Origin: Gemmatimonadaceae bacterium
Lineage (GTDB): Bacteria > Gemmatimonadota > Gemmatimonadetes > Gemmatimonadales > Gemmatimonadaceae
Direction of reading: 5' to 3'
DNA: 64,000 nt
Assembly (NCBI GenBank): GCA_035533015.1
Contig: DATLUQ010000044.1
Span: 1-64,000, forward strand
Below, in pieces: positions 26,763 through 33,928 of the stretch (position 1 is the first letter of the stretch; each line of letters opens with the position of its first letter). The notes below the pieces were generated by a model that was not told the DNA's origin, ran no database searches, and was given only the letters and a program-made list of their open reading frames with translations. Position numbers and translations under genes: made by a program.

Positions 26763-26810
26763 GGGGAACTGCCCGAACGAGCGTCGAGAGATCAGCGAAC
26801 GCGCGCCAAC

Positions 26811-26847
26811 ACAACGGCCCCCGAGCCAGAGACTCGGGGGCCGTTGT
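26811..26847. terminator. bidirectional terminator between rsgA and the convergent lipoprotein gene
   Basis: A perfect 15-bp stem, ACAACGGCCCCCGAG (26811-26825) with CTCGGGGGCCGTTGT (26833-26847), has a 7-nt loop. Because the stem ends in ACAA/TTGT it can stop transcripts from both sides. It sits between two gene ends that face each other. Confidence 0.88.
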
Positions 26848-26861
26848 CCTACCATTGCCGT

Positions 26862-27770
26862 CTAGTGCTTCATCAGGATCAGGAACTTGGACGTGGCCCA
26901 GAACTTCTCCGGTTGGGTGATGTGGAGCCCGCCGACGATCTTGTTGTCCCGCGTCTCGAACGCCTTGGCGTATTGCGGGTCCTGGTGTGTGAAGATCAGA
27001 TATTCACCGTCTGGCAGCGTGAGACTCGTGTCCTTGGTGATGTCGATGCGAGTGAATGCCGTGGGGTCGAGCGACAGCACCGGCACCACCGGGCGGTTGC
27101 CCACCAGCCAGAACGACCTGCGGCCTTGCTCCATGAGCACGCCCATCTTCACCAGGTCGTCGCGCGTCCCCGCCACGTAGTAGGCGGTGTTCTTCTGACG
27201 CGTGAGATCGGTGACCGTGTCGGTGAGCGCCGCCTTGACCGAGGTCAGCGTGTCCACGCTGCCCTTGAGTGACGCGATCTGCACGTTCTGCGAATCGACG
27301 ATCGCCTGGAATTCCTTCTTCTGCTGATCCACCGTCTGCCGGAAGTCGGCGATCGTCTGCTCGTACTGTGCGATCTGCTGCGTCAGGGTGGAGTCGTGTT
27401 TGGACAGCGAGACCGCCTGCACCCGCAGTTGGCGGAGCCGAGCGTCGGTGGCATCGAGCCGCTCCACGAGGGTGTGGATCTTGGTGATCACCTCCTCGCG
27501 GTCCTCCTTGATCTTGGTGGCCTCAGCCGGTGTCGCGAGCGCCGTGGCCGTCTTCGCCTTTGGCATGCTGCGAGCCTTGGCGATCTCGGCGTTGATGTCG
27601 TTCACGAACTGCGTCGAAACCAGCATGTCGTTCAGCAGCTGGTTCTTCACGTTGAGGAGCGAGTCCTGGCGCAAGGAATCCGCCTTGGCCAGCTCGACGA
27701 GCTGTTGCTTGGCTTTGGTATCACAAGCGAACAGCGCTGGGATGAGTAATACGAGTGCGAGTCTCTTCAC
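26862..27770 (-). CDS. coiled-coil lipoprotein of unknown function
   Basis: The protein has 302 aa. The GTG start at 27770 gives MKRLALVLLIPALFACDTK, a lipoprotein signal with the cysteine at about 17, preceded by an AGGGGG ribosome site. Residues ~25-190 are heptad-rich and probably form a long coiled coil (KADSLRQDSLLNVKNQLLND; LTQQIAQYEQTIADFRQTVD). The C-terminal ~110 residues (YYVAGTRDDLVKMGVLMEQG) form a compact domain also seen in other coiled-coil lipoproteins I recognise only vaguely. The call by function is open; an envelope role is likely. Confidence 0.8.
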   Translation of the reverse strand: MKRLALVLLIPALFACDTKAKQQLVELAKADSLRQDSLLNVKNQLLNDMLVSTQFVNDINAEIAKARSMPKAKTATALATPAEATKIKEDREEVITKIHTLVERLDATDARLRQLRVQAVSLSKHDSTLTQQIAQYEQTIADFRQTVDQQKKEFQAIVDSQNVQIASLKGSVDTLTSVKAALTDTVTDLTRQKNTAYYVAGTRDDLVKMGVLMEQGRRSFWLVGNRPVVPVLSLDPTAFTRIDITKDTSLTLPDGEYLIFTHQDPQYAKAFETRDNKIVGGLHITQPEKFWATSKFLILMKH

Positions 27771-27801
27771 GGGTACGGCCCCCCTTGGGGGTGGTTTGGG
27801 G

Positions 27802-28548
27802 TTACCAGCTGCCACGTTCACCGACCATCTGAATGACATTCGCCAACCGGTCGGCGGCGTGCCGCCAATTGGTTTCCACCGCGCGTTGCGCGGTGTCCGG
27901 CCGACCGTCGTCGATAGCGGCGATGATCGCGTCGTGCTCCTCGACCGAGGATCGAATGTCCCCGGTCAGCATGCTGATGTACATCCGGATGTATCGCTCC
28001 GCCTGCGGTTTGGCCGCGTCGTGCAAGGCGATAAGCCGAGGGCCTTCCCCTGCTTCTACCACGCAGCGGTGAAAACGTTCATCAGCGTCGTATAAACGGC
28101 TGTGGTCCACCGGGGCGGCCCTGCCGGCTTTGAGGAACTCGGCGTTCAGCGCGCGCAGGTCCCGGACGAGCGGTTTCCGCGCCTCGGAGGCCAGTTCGGC
28201 GGCGCGCCGGGCCCCCAGGCCCTCGAGCGCCCCCACCAGATCGAGCAGTTCGTGCACATCGTCGCGGGTAAGGGGGGCCACGGTGAGGCGCGACTGCTGC
28301 GCCCCCGGCGCGCCCATCACGTAGCCCTCCTGCTGGAGCCGCTGCAGCGCCTCGCGCACGGGCGTACGGCTCACCCCGAGACGGCTGGCGATCTCCGTCT
28401 CGACAATGCGGCTGCCCGGGGCGACGAGTCCCTGGACGATCAGGTCGCGCAGCCGGGTGTAAACCTGCTCGGGCCGGGAGCCATGGGCCACCGATCCGCG
28501 CGCGGTCTGGGCGCGTGAACTACGGGAAGAGGGCTTTCGCGAGGGCAT
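27802..28548 (-). CDS. GntR-family regulator, FadR/FCD subfamily
   Basis: The protein has 248 aa. The winged helix has VYTRLRDLIVQGLVAPGSRI and LGVSRTPVREALQRLQQEGY. The C-terminal all-helical FCD ligand-binding domain has ELLDLVGALEGLGARRAAEL and DADERFHRCVVEAG, with ligand histidines such as FHR and EEHDAIIAAI typical of the metal-dependent FCD fold. The ATG at 28548 fits the usual length; a longer frame runs into the operator region. A pair of ATATGCAT elements lies ~100 bp upstream. The effector is probably a small carboxylate, but this cannot be read from sequence. Confidence 0.9.
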   Translation of the reverse strand: MPSRKPSSRSSRAQTARGSVAHGSRPEQVYTRLRDLIVQGLVAPGSRIVETEIASRLGVSRTPVREALQRLQQEGYVMGAPGAQQSRLTVAPLTRDDVHELLDLVGALEGLGARRAAELASEARKPLVRDLRALNAEFLKAGRAAPVDHSRLYDADERFHRCVVEAGEGPRLIALHDAAKPQAERYIRMYISMLTGDIRSSVEEHDAIIAAIDDGRPDTAQRAVETNWRHAADRLANVIQMVGERGSW

Positions 28549-28645
28549 GGACTGGCGTGAGGCTGGGGAACCCTCGCCAATATACGCGATCCAGGCCGCT
28601 CCGCGGACCCCTTGCTGCCGAAATCGGGAGCCAAGTATTCGGCAG

Positions 28646-28665
28646 ATATGCATGCCAATATGCAT
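28646..28665. promoter_or_regulatory. direct repeat of ATATGCAT, operator candidate
   Basis: ATATGCAT occurs at 28646-28653 and again at 28658-28665, 12 bp apart, about one helical turn. Each copy contains the palindrome ATGCAT. It sits in the 185-bp gap between the divergent GntR gene and the lipoprotein gene at 28734, and its A/T-rich content stands out from the GC-rich background. It may bind the GntR regulator and overlap a -10 region. Confidence 0.5.
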
Positions 28666-28733
28666 ACACTGAACGAGACCCGCCGCCGTCCCATGCGGTA
28701 GCATCCCGCCGCACGGGGGCCCATTTTGAGACG

Positions 28734-29192
28734 ATGCGATACCGCCGCCGTGCCGCGTCCGCCTTTGTGCTCCTTGGCCTCGCCATCGCCGCTTGCCGCC
28801 GTCAACCGCCCAAGCCGCCGCTGTCCCCCTCGCCCCCCCCGGTGGAATTCGGCGTCCACGTGGCCAGCGCCGCCAACGCCATGGCTAGCCTCCGGTTCAA
28901 GGTGACCGTGACGGGATCGCTCGAACTCGGTATCCGTGCGCCGTTCTTCGCCATGCAGCGCGACAAGTCCCTGATCCTGTCCACGCCCGCCGACCTTCTC
29001 GTGAACAAGGGCACCGGATCGGCCGTGATCGCGGCCGCCGACTCGAGCGCGATCCTCACCGTCATGCCGCTCGACTCCAGCGACGTGGGCGTCGCCAGCG
29101 CCCGCGGCCACGCGGTGCGCATCGAACGGGTGGGCGACACCCGGCATCTCACCGCGGCTCCTGTCTCCCCTTTGCCCAAGGTCAAGCGATGA
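28734..29192 (+). CDS. lipoprotein of unknown function
   Basis: The protein has 152 aa. It begins MRYRRRAASAFVLLGLAIAACRR, a lipoprotein signal with the lipobox IAAC, followed by a proline-rich linker (QPPKPPLSPSPPPVEFG). The remainder is a small beta-rich domain without a motif I recognise. The stop overlaps the next gene start by 4 bp (ATGA), so it forms an operon with the Tat-exported protein and dinB. The upstream gap contains the ATATGCAT pair. Confidence 0.75.
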   Translation: MRYRRRAASAFVLLGLAIAACRRQPPKPPLSPSPPPVEFGVHVASAANAMASLRFKVTVTGSLELGIRAPFFAMQRDKSLILSTPADLLVNKGTGSAVIAAADSSAILTVMPLDSSDVGVASARGHAVRIERVGDTRHLTAAPVSPLPKVKR

Positions 29193-29860
29193 CCCCGACG
29201 TCTCCCCACCTTCCCCGCCGCGGATTCCTGGCCCGGGTCGCCACCGGCGCGGCCGTCCTTGCCGCCGGCCTGCCGTCGGTGGTGCGCGCCGAGCGTGTGC
29301 TGCGCCCGGCCGGACCGGATCCCGACTACTGGCTCGATGCGCTCACTGGCAAACACCGGCAGATCTTCGACGTGCTCAGCGCCGGCAAGGCCGGCGAGGC
29401 CACGGCGTTCGCTCGCAACTTCCTCAACGCGAACAACGACGGTTACGGCCTCACCGACGCCGAGGTCAACGCCGTGGTCTCGTTCCGGCACATGGCGTTC
29501 GCCATGGGCCTCAATGACGCGATGTGGAACAAGTACCGGCTCGGGGAATTGATCGGCTACGACGATCCGGGCACCAAGGCGCCAGCGCTGCGCAACACGG
29601 CGGCCGGCGCGCCCGACGACACGCGCCCGAACAGCAGCGCTCTGGCCGCGCTGCACGCGCGCGGCGTGGTATTCCCGGTATGCGGCATGGCGATGGCCTT
29701 CTATTCCGGAACGGCCGCGCGCAAGGCCGGAACTGACGCCGCCACTGTGCTCGCCGACTTCCGCGCCAACCTGGTACCCGGCGCCGTCGAGGTGGTGGCG
29801 GGCGTGATCGCAGTGAACCGCGCTCAGGAGCGTGGCCTGAGCTATGTGTACGTGGGGTGA
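29189..29860 (+). CDS. Tat-exported protein with DsrE-like C-terminal domain
   Basis: The protein has 223 aa. The N-terminus PRRGFLARVATGAAVLAAGL is a twin-arginine signal. The C-terminal ~110 residues (ALHARGVVFPVCGMAMAFYS, then VPGAVEVVAGVIAVNRAQERGLSYVYV quoted in parts) have the pattern of DsrE/DsrF-like sulfur-relay proteins: a cysteine after a hydrophobic strand and a late PG..V..GV..VNRAQ..G..Y segment. One conserved cysteine in VCGMA could carry sulfur. It overlaps both neighbours (ATGA, GTGA). A periplasmic role is likely; the biochemical function is unknown. Confidence 0.72.
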   Translation: MTPTSPHLPRRGFLARVATGAAVLAAGLPSVVRAERVLRPAGPDPDYWLDALTGKHRQIFDVLSAGKAGEATAFARNFLNANNDGYGLTDAEVNAVVSFRHMAFAMGLNDAMWNKYRLGELIGYDDPGTKAPALRNTAAGAPDDTRPNSSALAALHARGVVFPVCGMAMAFYSGTAARKAGTDAATVLADFRANLVPGAVEVVAGVIAVNRAQERGLSYVYVG

Positions 29861-31074
29861 ACGCACCGCCGCGCCGCATCCTGCTCGCCGACGCCGACGC
29901 GTTCTTCGTGGCGGTTGCCCGCATGGAGGACCCAGACGGTGTGGGCCGCGCGCCCCTGCTCATCGTGGGCGGCACGCGTGCAAGCCGGGGCGTCGTGTGC
30001 TCGGCATCCTACGAGACGCGGGCCTACGGCGTTCGCTCGGCCATGCCGATCGCCCGGGCCCTTCGCCTGTGTCCCGACGCGGTGTGCGTGCCCGTGCCGC
30101 GCAAGGCGTGCGCACAGAAGAGCGGTGAGATCCGGCAGGTGCTCGAACGTTTCGCGCCTGTGGTCGAGGCGGCGAGCATCGACGAGTGGTATCTCGATCT
30201 GGCCGGCACCGAAGCGCTCTACCGCCAGGAGCCGCTGGCCACGACGGCGCACCGGATGCGCGACGCGATCCGCCGCGACACGGGGCTTCACGTATCCTTC
30301 GGTGGCGGCACCTCGAAGCTCGTGGCCAAACTTGCCGTCGAGCGCGCCAAGCCCAAGGCCGGTCACGATGCCGACGGAGTGTATGTGGTTCCTGCGGGGG
30401 GTGAGGCGACCTTCCTGCACGGCGTTCCGCTGGCCGACATCCCGATGATCGGCCCGCGCTTCCAGGAGAGGCTGGTCCGGTTCGGCATGCACACCGTGCC
30501 CGACGTGCTGGCGTACGATGAGGCCGCACTGGCCCACTGGCTCGGTGCGCGTGAGGCGCGGTGGCTGTACGAACGGGTGCGCGGCATCGACGACCGCGAC
30601 GTCGCCCCGCGCCTCGACACGAAGAGCATCAGCCGCGATGAGACCTTCCCAGAGGATCTCACCGACGATGGAGCGCTCGGTCACGAACTGCTGGCACTCG
30701 TCACGCGAGCTGCGGCCGACCTGCGCGCCGAGGGGTTGCGGGCCCGAACGGTCACAGTGCGCATTCGCGATCACGATTTTCGCACACGCTCGGCGAGCCG
30801 CACGGTCGAGCAGGGCGTGATCAGCGACCGCGTGATCCTCGCATTGGCCCGATCGCTGCTGTCTCGGCTACGGGCGGGGCGTCGCGTGCCCGCGCGGCTG
30901 CTCAGCGTGGCCTTGTCATCGCTGGCCGAAGACGAAACGGCCGACCAACTCGCGCTGTTCGATGGCGACCGGGATCCGGTCGCCGAAACGGACCGCGACC
31001 GCGCGGTGGCCCGTGCCGTGGATCGGGTACGCGCGAAATTCGGTCCGCGGGGTATCGGGCCGGGCGGCGTCTAG
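29857..31074 (+). CDS. dinB: DNA polymerase IV (Y-family translesion polymerase)
   Basis: The protein has 405 aa. The palm motifs are ILLADADAFFVAV (metal-binding Asp) and ASIDEWYLDLAG (catalytic Asp-Glu). The finger segment SASYETRAYGVRSAMPIARA and the HhH region IPMIGPRFQERLVRFGM are present, with a little-finger domain after ~240. All catalytic residues are kept, so it should be active in lesion bypass. The tyrosine normally seen in DxDAFFAxVE/SIDEAYLD is replaced by tryptophan (SIDEWYLD), a mild deviation. The GTG at 29857 overlaps the preceding stop (GTGA). Confidence 0.93.
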   Translation: MNAPPRRILLADADAFFVAVARMEDPDGVGRAPLLIVGGTRASRGVVCSASYETRAYGVRSAMPIARALRLCPDAVCVPVPRKACAQKSGEIRQVLERFAPVVEAASIDEWYLDLAGTEALYRQEPLATTAHRMRDAIRRDTGLHVSFGGGTSKLVAKLAVERAKPKAGHDADGVYVVPAGGEATFLHGVPLADIPMIGPRFQERLVRFGMHTVPDVLAYDEAALAHWLGAREARWLYERVRGIDDRDVAPRLDTKSISRDETFPEDLTDDGALGHELLALVTRAAADLRAEGLRARTVTVRIRDHDFRTRSASRTVEQGVISDRVILALARSLLSRLRAGRRVPARLLSVALSSLAEDETADQLALFDGDRDPVAETDRDRAVARAVDRVRAKFGPRGIGPGGV

Positions 31075-31095
31075 CGCCACCCGACCTGCGGGCGC

Positions 31096-31371
31096 TCAGG
31101 TATCGAGCAGCCGCTTGGGCGCGCCGCGTCCGTCGTCATACGCCACCGGAGCTGTGGTCGAGATGGCGCCTGCGGGCAGCGAGGACGCCGGCCGCACACG
31201 CTCGAGTTCCGGTTCGTTGATCGATTCTCCGACATCCTTGATGCCCCGCTTGAATTCGCGAATGCCTTTGCCCAGCGACGACCCGATTTCCGGGATGCGC
31301 TTGCCGCCGAACAGCACCAGCACGATGAGCAGGACCATCATCAGTTTTTCTGGCCCAAAACCGTCGAACAT
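31096..31371 (-). CDS. tatA: twin-arginine translocase subunit TatA
   Basis: The protein has 91 aa. A short N-terminal segment FGPEKLMMVLLIVLVLFGGKRIPEIGSSLGKGIREFKRG (split here: FGPEKLMMVLLIVLVLFGG, then KRIPEIGSSLGKGIREFKRG) is the TatA signature: one membrane helix, a FGxxxxPE hinge, then an amphipathic helix. The first ATG compatible with this is at 31371. The tail is variable, as usual. It forms the pore for Tat substrates, of which this window has several (29189, 35578, 41097). TatB and TatC are not in the window. Confidence 0.92.
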   Translation of the reverse strand: MFDGFGPEKLMMVLLIVLVLFGGKRIPEIGSSLGKGIREFKRGIKDVGESINEPELERVRPASSLPAGAISTTAPVAYDDGRGAPKRLLDT

Positions 31372-31566
31372 CCGTCCTCCATGGCGCACGCGTGCGCGAC
31401 CGTAATGTGGGACAGTACGGACCCGGAGTTCGTTAAGGCTCCGGACGACTGTCACCGTCAGAAATATCGAGCCCTCCGGGCGCTCAGCGGGAGCGCGCGC
31501 GGCGGGCTTAATGGATTCTTAGTCGGTCGCAGCCAGAACGGACAGAGGGGGTGGGGCGAAACCGGC

Positions 31567-31611
31567 AGCGGGAGCACCGAGCCGCCCGATGCCGGCGGCA
31601 TTGCTCCCGCT
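31567..31611 (-). terminator. nested hairpin at the end of the M23 peptidase gene
   Basis: The arms AGCGGGAGCA (31567-31576) and TGCTCCCGCT (31602-31611) enclose a second hairpin GCCGCC (31581-31586) with GGCGGC (31594-31599). On the minus strand it begins at the M23 stop codon and is followed by a weak T-rich stretch. Likely a terminator, though the tail is poor. Confidence 0.45.
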
Positions 31612-32428
31612 ACTCGTGATCGGCCGCCGCGAACGCGGCCGCTGGGGCGGCGCCGGGATCGCGGGGGGTCAGCAGATACTCCAGCGGGTCGACGTGACGG
31701 CCATTCACGATCACCTCGAAGTGCACGTGCGGAGCCGTGGATAGTCCGGTGGACCCCACCTTTGCGATCACCGCGCCGGCTGCCACGTAGTCGCCGTCCT
31801 GCACGAGGATACGCTCGCAGTGGGCATACAGCGTCTTGACGCCGCCACCGTGGTCCAACTCCACCACCAGACCGTACCCGAGGCGGGGTCCGACGAACAT
31901 CACGCGCCCGTCGGCTGGCGCCCGGATGCTCGTGCCGAGCGGCGCCGCGATATCCACGCCTTCGTGCGGGCGGAACAGATTGAGAATGGGCTCCCATCGC
32001 GACCGGGAAAACCGGCTGGTGATGGTGCCCGACACGGGGAGCACGACCCCGGCCGCGGCGGCACCGGCCCCCTCGGACTCGGAGCGCTCCGCGACCCGCG
32101 CGATGAGCGTCAGACCGTGCGCCACACGGGCCGTGATGGCGGCTAGGCGCAGGGCCGAATCGGCGCGCTGGTTCGCGGACTGCAGGCTGTCGTTGAGCGT
32201 GAGGACGAGCCGATGCACGTCGGCCAGCTGGACGGCGCTGGCATTCACCTGCAGCGCCTGAGTCATAGACCAACCCGTATAGGCGACGAACGCCAGCGCC
32301 GCCCCCCAGGCCACCCCGCGCACGTGCCGGCCGTGCAGGCGCACCGTGTGGGTCTTGGTCGTCGGTTCGGGTGGGACGATGAGGATCGTCCAGATGCGGC
32401 GGGGCCGCGGCGCTTGGGCGTTGGGCAT
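31610..32428 (-). CDS. M23 family (LytM) murein endopeptidase
   Basis: The protein has 272 aa. After a short basic cytoplasmic segment comes a membrane helix (GVAWGAALAFVAYTGWSM), a coiled-coil stretch and the LytM domain. Zinc ligands are seen in FRPHEGVDIAAP (H and D) and TAPHVHFEVIVNG (HxH). GYGLVVELDHGGG and VKTLYAHCERI complete the fold. It probably cleaves cell-wall peptide bridges in the periplasm. The gene follows bactofilin by 10 bp on the same strand, a known pairing. ATG 32428 fits the start. Confidence 0.9.
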   Translation of the reverse strand: MPNAQAPRPRRIWTILIVPPEPTTKTHTVRLHGRHVRGVAWGAALAFVAYTGWSMTQALQVNASAVQLADVHRLVLTLNDSLQSANQRADSALRLAAITARVAHGLTLIARVAERSESEGAGAAAAGVVLPVSGTITSRFSRSRWEPILNLFRPHEGVDIAAPLGTSIRAPADGRVMFVGPRLGYGLVVELDHGGGVKTLYAHCERILVQDGDYVAAGAVIAKVGSTGLSTAPHVHFEVIVNGRHVDPLEYLLTPRDPGAAPAAAFAAADHE

Positions 32429-32438
32429 GGAGAGCAGG

Positions 32439-32885
32439 TCAGCCGGCGTTGCCACCCAAGGCGGCCCGGAGATGCGGCGCGGCCGACGTGGCGGCACGCT
32501 CGGTTCCGCTCACGGTCATGGACGTCGGATGAATCGTCATCCGACCCTCCACGCTGCCCCCTTCCTGGATCATGATCGCCGATGCCTCGATGTCGCCGGT
32601 CACGACGGCCGACTCCTGCAATTCGATTCGCTGGGTCGCCGTGACGTTGCCGGTGATCGCACCGCCCACGATGATTTCGCGCGCTGCGACGTCCCCGATC
32701 ACCGCCGCGCCCGCCGCGACCACCACGACGCCGGCCGATCGGACACTGCCGCGGAGGCGACCATCGATGCGCAACGAGGCGTCGGTTTCGACGTCGCCGT
32801 CAACGCTCATCTGGGTGTCGAACACGGAATAGCCCACCGGCTGCGGGTCGCGCGCCGCGACGGGGTGTTTGGGAAATAGGGCCAT
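32439..32885 (-). CDS. bactofilin (polymer-forming cytoskeletal protein)
   Basis: The protein has 148 aa. The central domain (about 20-125) is a right-handed beta-helix of short repeats rich in V/I/G, with DGDVETDASLRIDGRLRGSV, GAAVIGDVAAREIIVGGAIT and QESAVVTGDIEASAIMIQEG. This is the DUF583/bactofilin fold that polymerises without nucleotide and often scaffolds cell-wall enzymes or sets cell shape. It lies directly upstream of the M23 gene. The flanking tails are unstructured, as usual in this family. Confidence 0.9.
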   Translation of the reverse strand: MALFPKHPVAARDPQPVGYSVFDTQMSVDGDVETDASLRIDGRLRGSVRSAGVVVVAAGAAVIGDVAAREIIVGGAITGNVTATQRIELQESAVVTGDIEASAIMIQEGGSVEGRMTIHPTSMTVSGTERAATSAAPHLRAALGGNAG

Positions 32886-33034
32886 GGCGAAGATGGTGGA
32901 CGGAAAGAGGGAGGGTGAACTTCACGACAAGATGGGTGTTGCGCCAGAGCAACAGCCGTGACGCACTGCACGGCATCGATCCCGAACAAAATCCGAAATA
33001 GCGTCCCAACGGCGTATTGGGGAAGTTGTTCACG

Positions 33035-33898
33035 ATGCGCTACCGCTCGCTCTCCGATCCGGACACCCTGCTGCAATTCGCCCGCAACCTCGGGGAAGGG
33101 TTGTACATCACCTCGACGGATGGACGGATCCTCGACGCGAACCCGGCGTTCCTGACCATGTTCGGCGTCCAGTCGGTGGCCGAGTTGGCGCCCTATGCGG
33201 CCACGGATCTGCTGGTTGATCCGCAACAGCGGGATCTGCAGCGTGAGCTGTTGGCGCGCGACGGCTTGGTGCGGGATTTCGAACTGGAACTGCGCCGCCC
33301 CGACGGTCAGGTGCGCACGGTGCTCGACACGAGCTACGTGGTGGTTGATCCGGAGACGGGTGAGGCGTTCTACCATGGGGTCCTGGTGGACATCACGCCG
33401 CGCAAGCAGCTCGAAGCGGAGTTGGTGGAACTGTCCACCCACGATGCGCTCACGGGCGCGCTCAACCGGCGCTACCTCGACCAACTCGACGACCAGTTCA
33501 GGCAAGATCCGGGTGGGCAGTGGGGATGCCTGTTCGTCGACATCGATCACTTCAAGCAGTACAACGACGAATTCGGCCACCAGGCGGGCGACCGGATCCT
33601 CGTGCGCATGGTGCGCTTCCTGATGCGCTACGTGCGCGCCGAGGAAGCGGTGGTGCGGGTAGGCGGTGATGAGTTCGTGGTGATTCTCGTGGATGCCGAT
33701 GCGGCCCAGACCGATGCGATCGCACAGCGCTTGCGCCAGTCGGGCGAACATTCAGCCCCGGTGCCCTTCTCACTCGGCTGGGCTGCGCGCCGGCCGAACG
33801 AGCCGTTGATGCGCATGATCGACCGTGCCGACCATGGACTGCTCGCCGTGCGCGTGGAGCAGCGCCGCTCCGACCCCCGCGGTCGACCGCCCCTCTGA
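33035..33898 (+). CDS. PAS-GGDEF diguanylate cyclase
   Basis: The protein has 287 aa. An N-terminal PAS domain (about 12-125, with GEGLYITSTDGRILDANPAF) leads into a GGDEF domain with STHDALTGALNRR and the intact signature RVGGDEFVVIL, so cyclic-di-GMP synthesis is expected. The usual I-site RxxD is degenerate here (RAEE), suggesting little product inhibition. ATG 33035 is preferred because a GGGGAAG ribosome site lies ~9 nt before it; an upstream TTG at 33017 is possible. Divergent from bactofilin. Confidence 0.9.
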   Translation: MRYRSLSDPDTLLQFARNLGEGLYITSTDGRILDANPAFLTMFGVQSVAELAPYAATDLLVDPQQRDLQRELLARDGLVRDFELELRRPDGQVRTVLDTSYVVVDPETGEAFYHGVLVDITPRKQLEAELVELSTHDALTGALNRRYLDQLDDQFRQDPGGQWGCLFVDIDHFKQYNDEFGHQAGDRILVRMVRFLMRYVRAEEAVVRVGGDEFVVILVDADAAQTDAIAQRLRQSGEHSAPVPFSLGWAARRPNEPLMRMIDRADHGLLAVRVEQRRSDPRGRPPL

Positions 33899-33928
33899 GG
33901 CCGATTGACCGACGCGGAGCGGAGCGGC

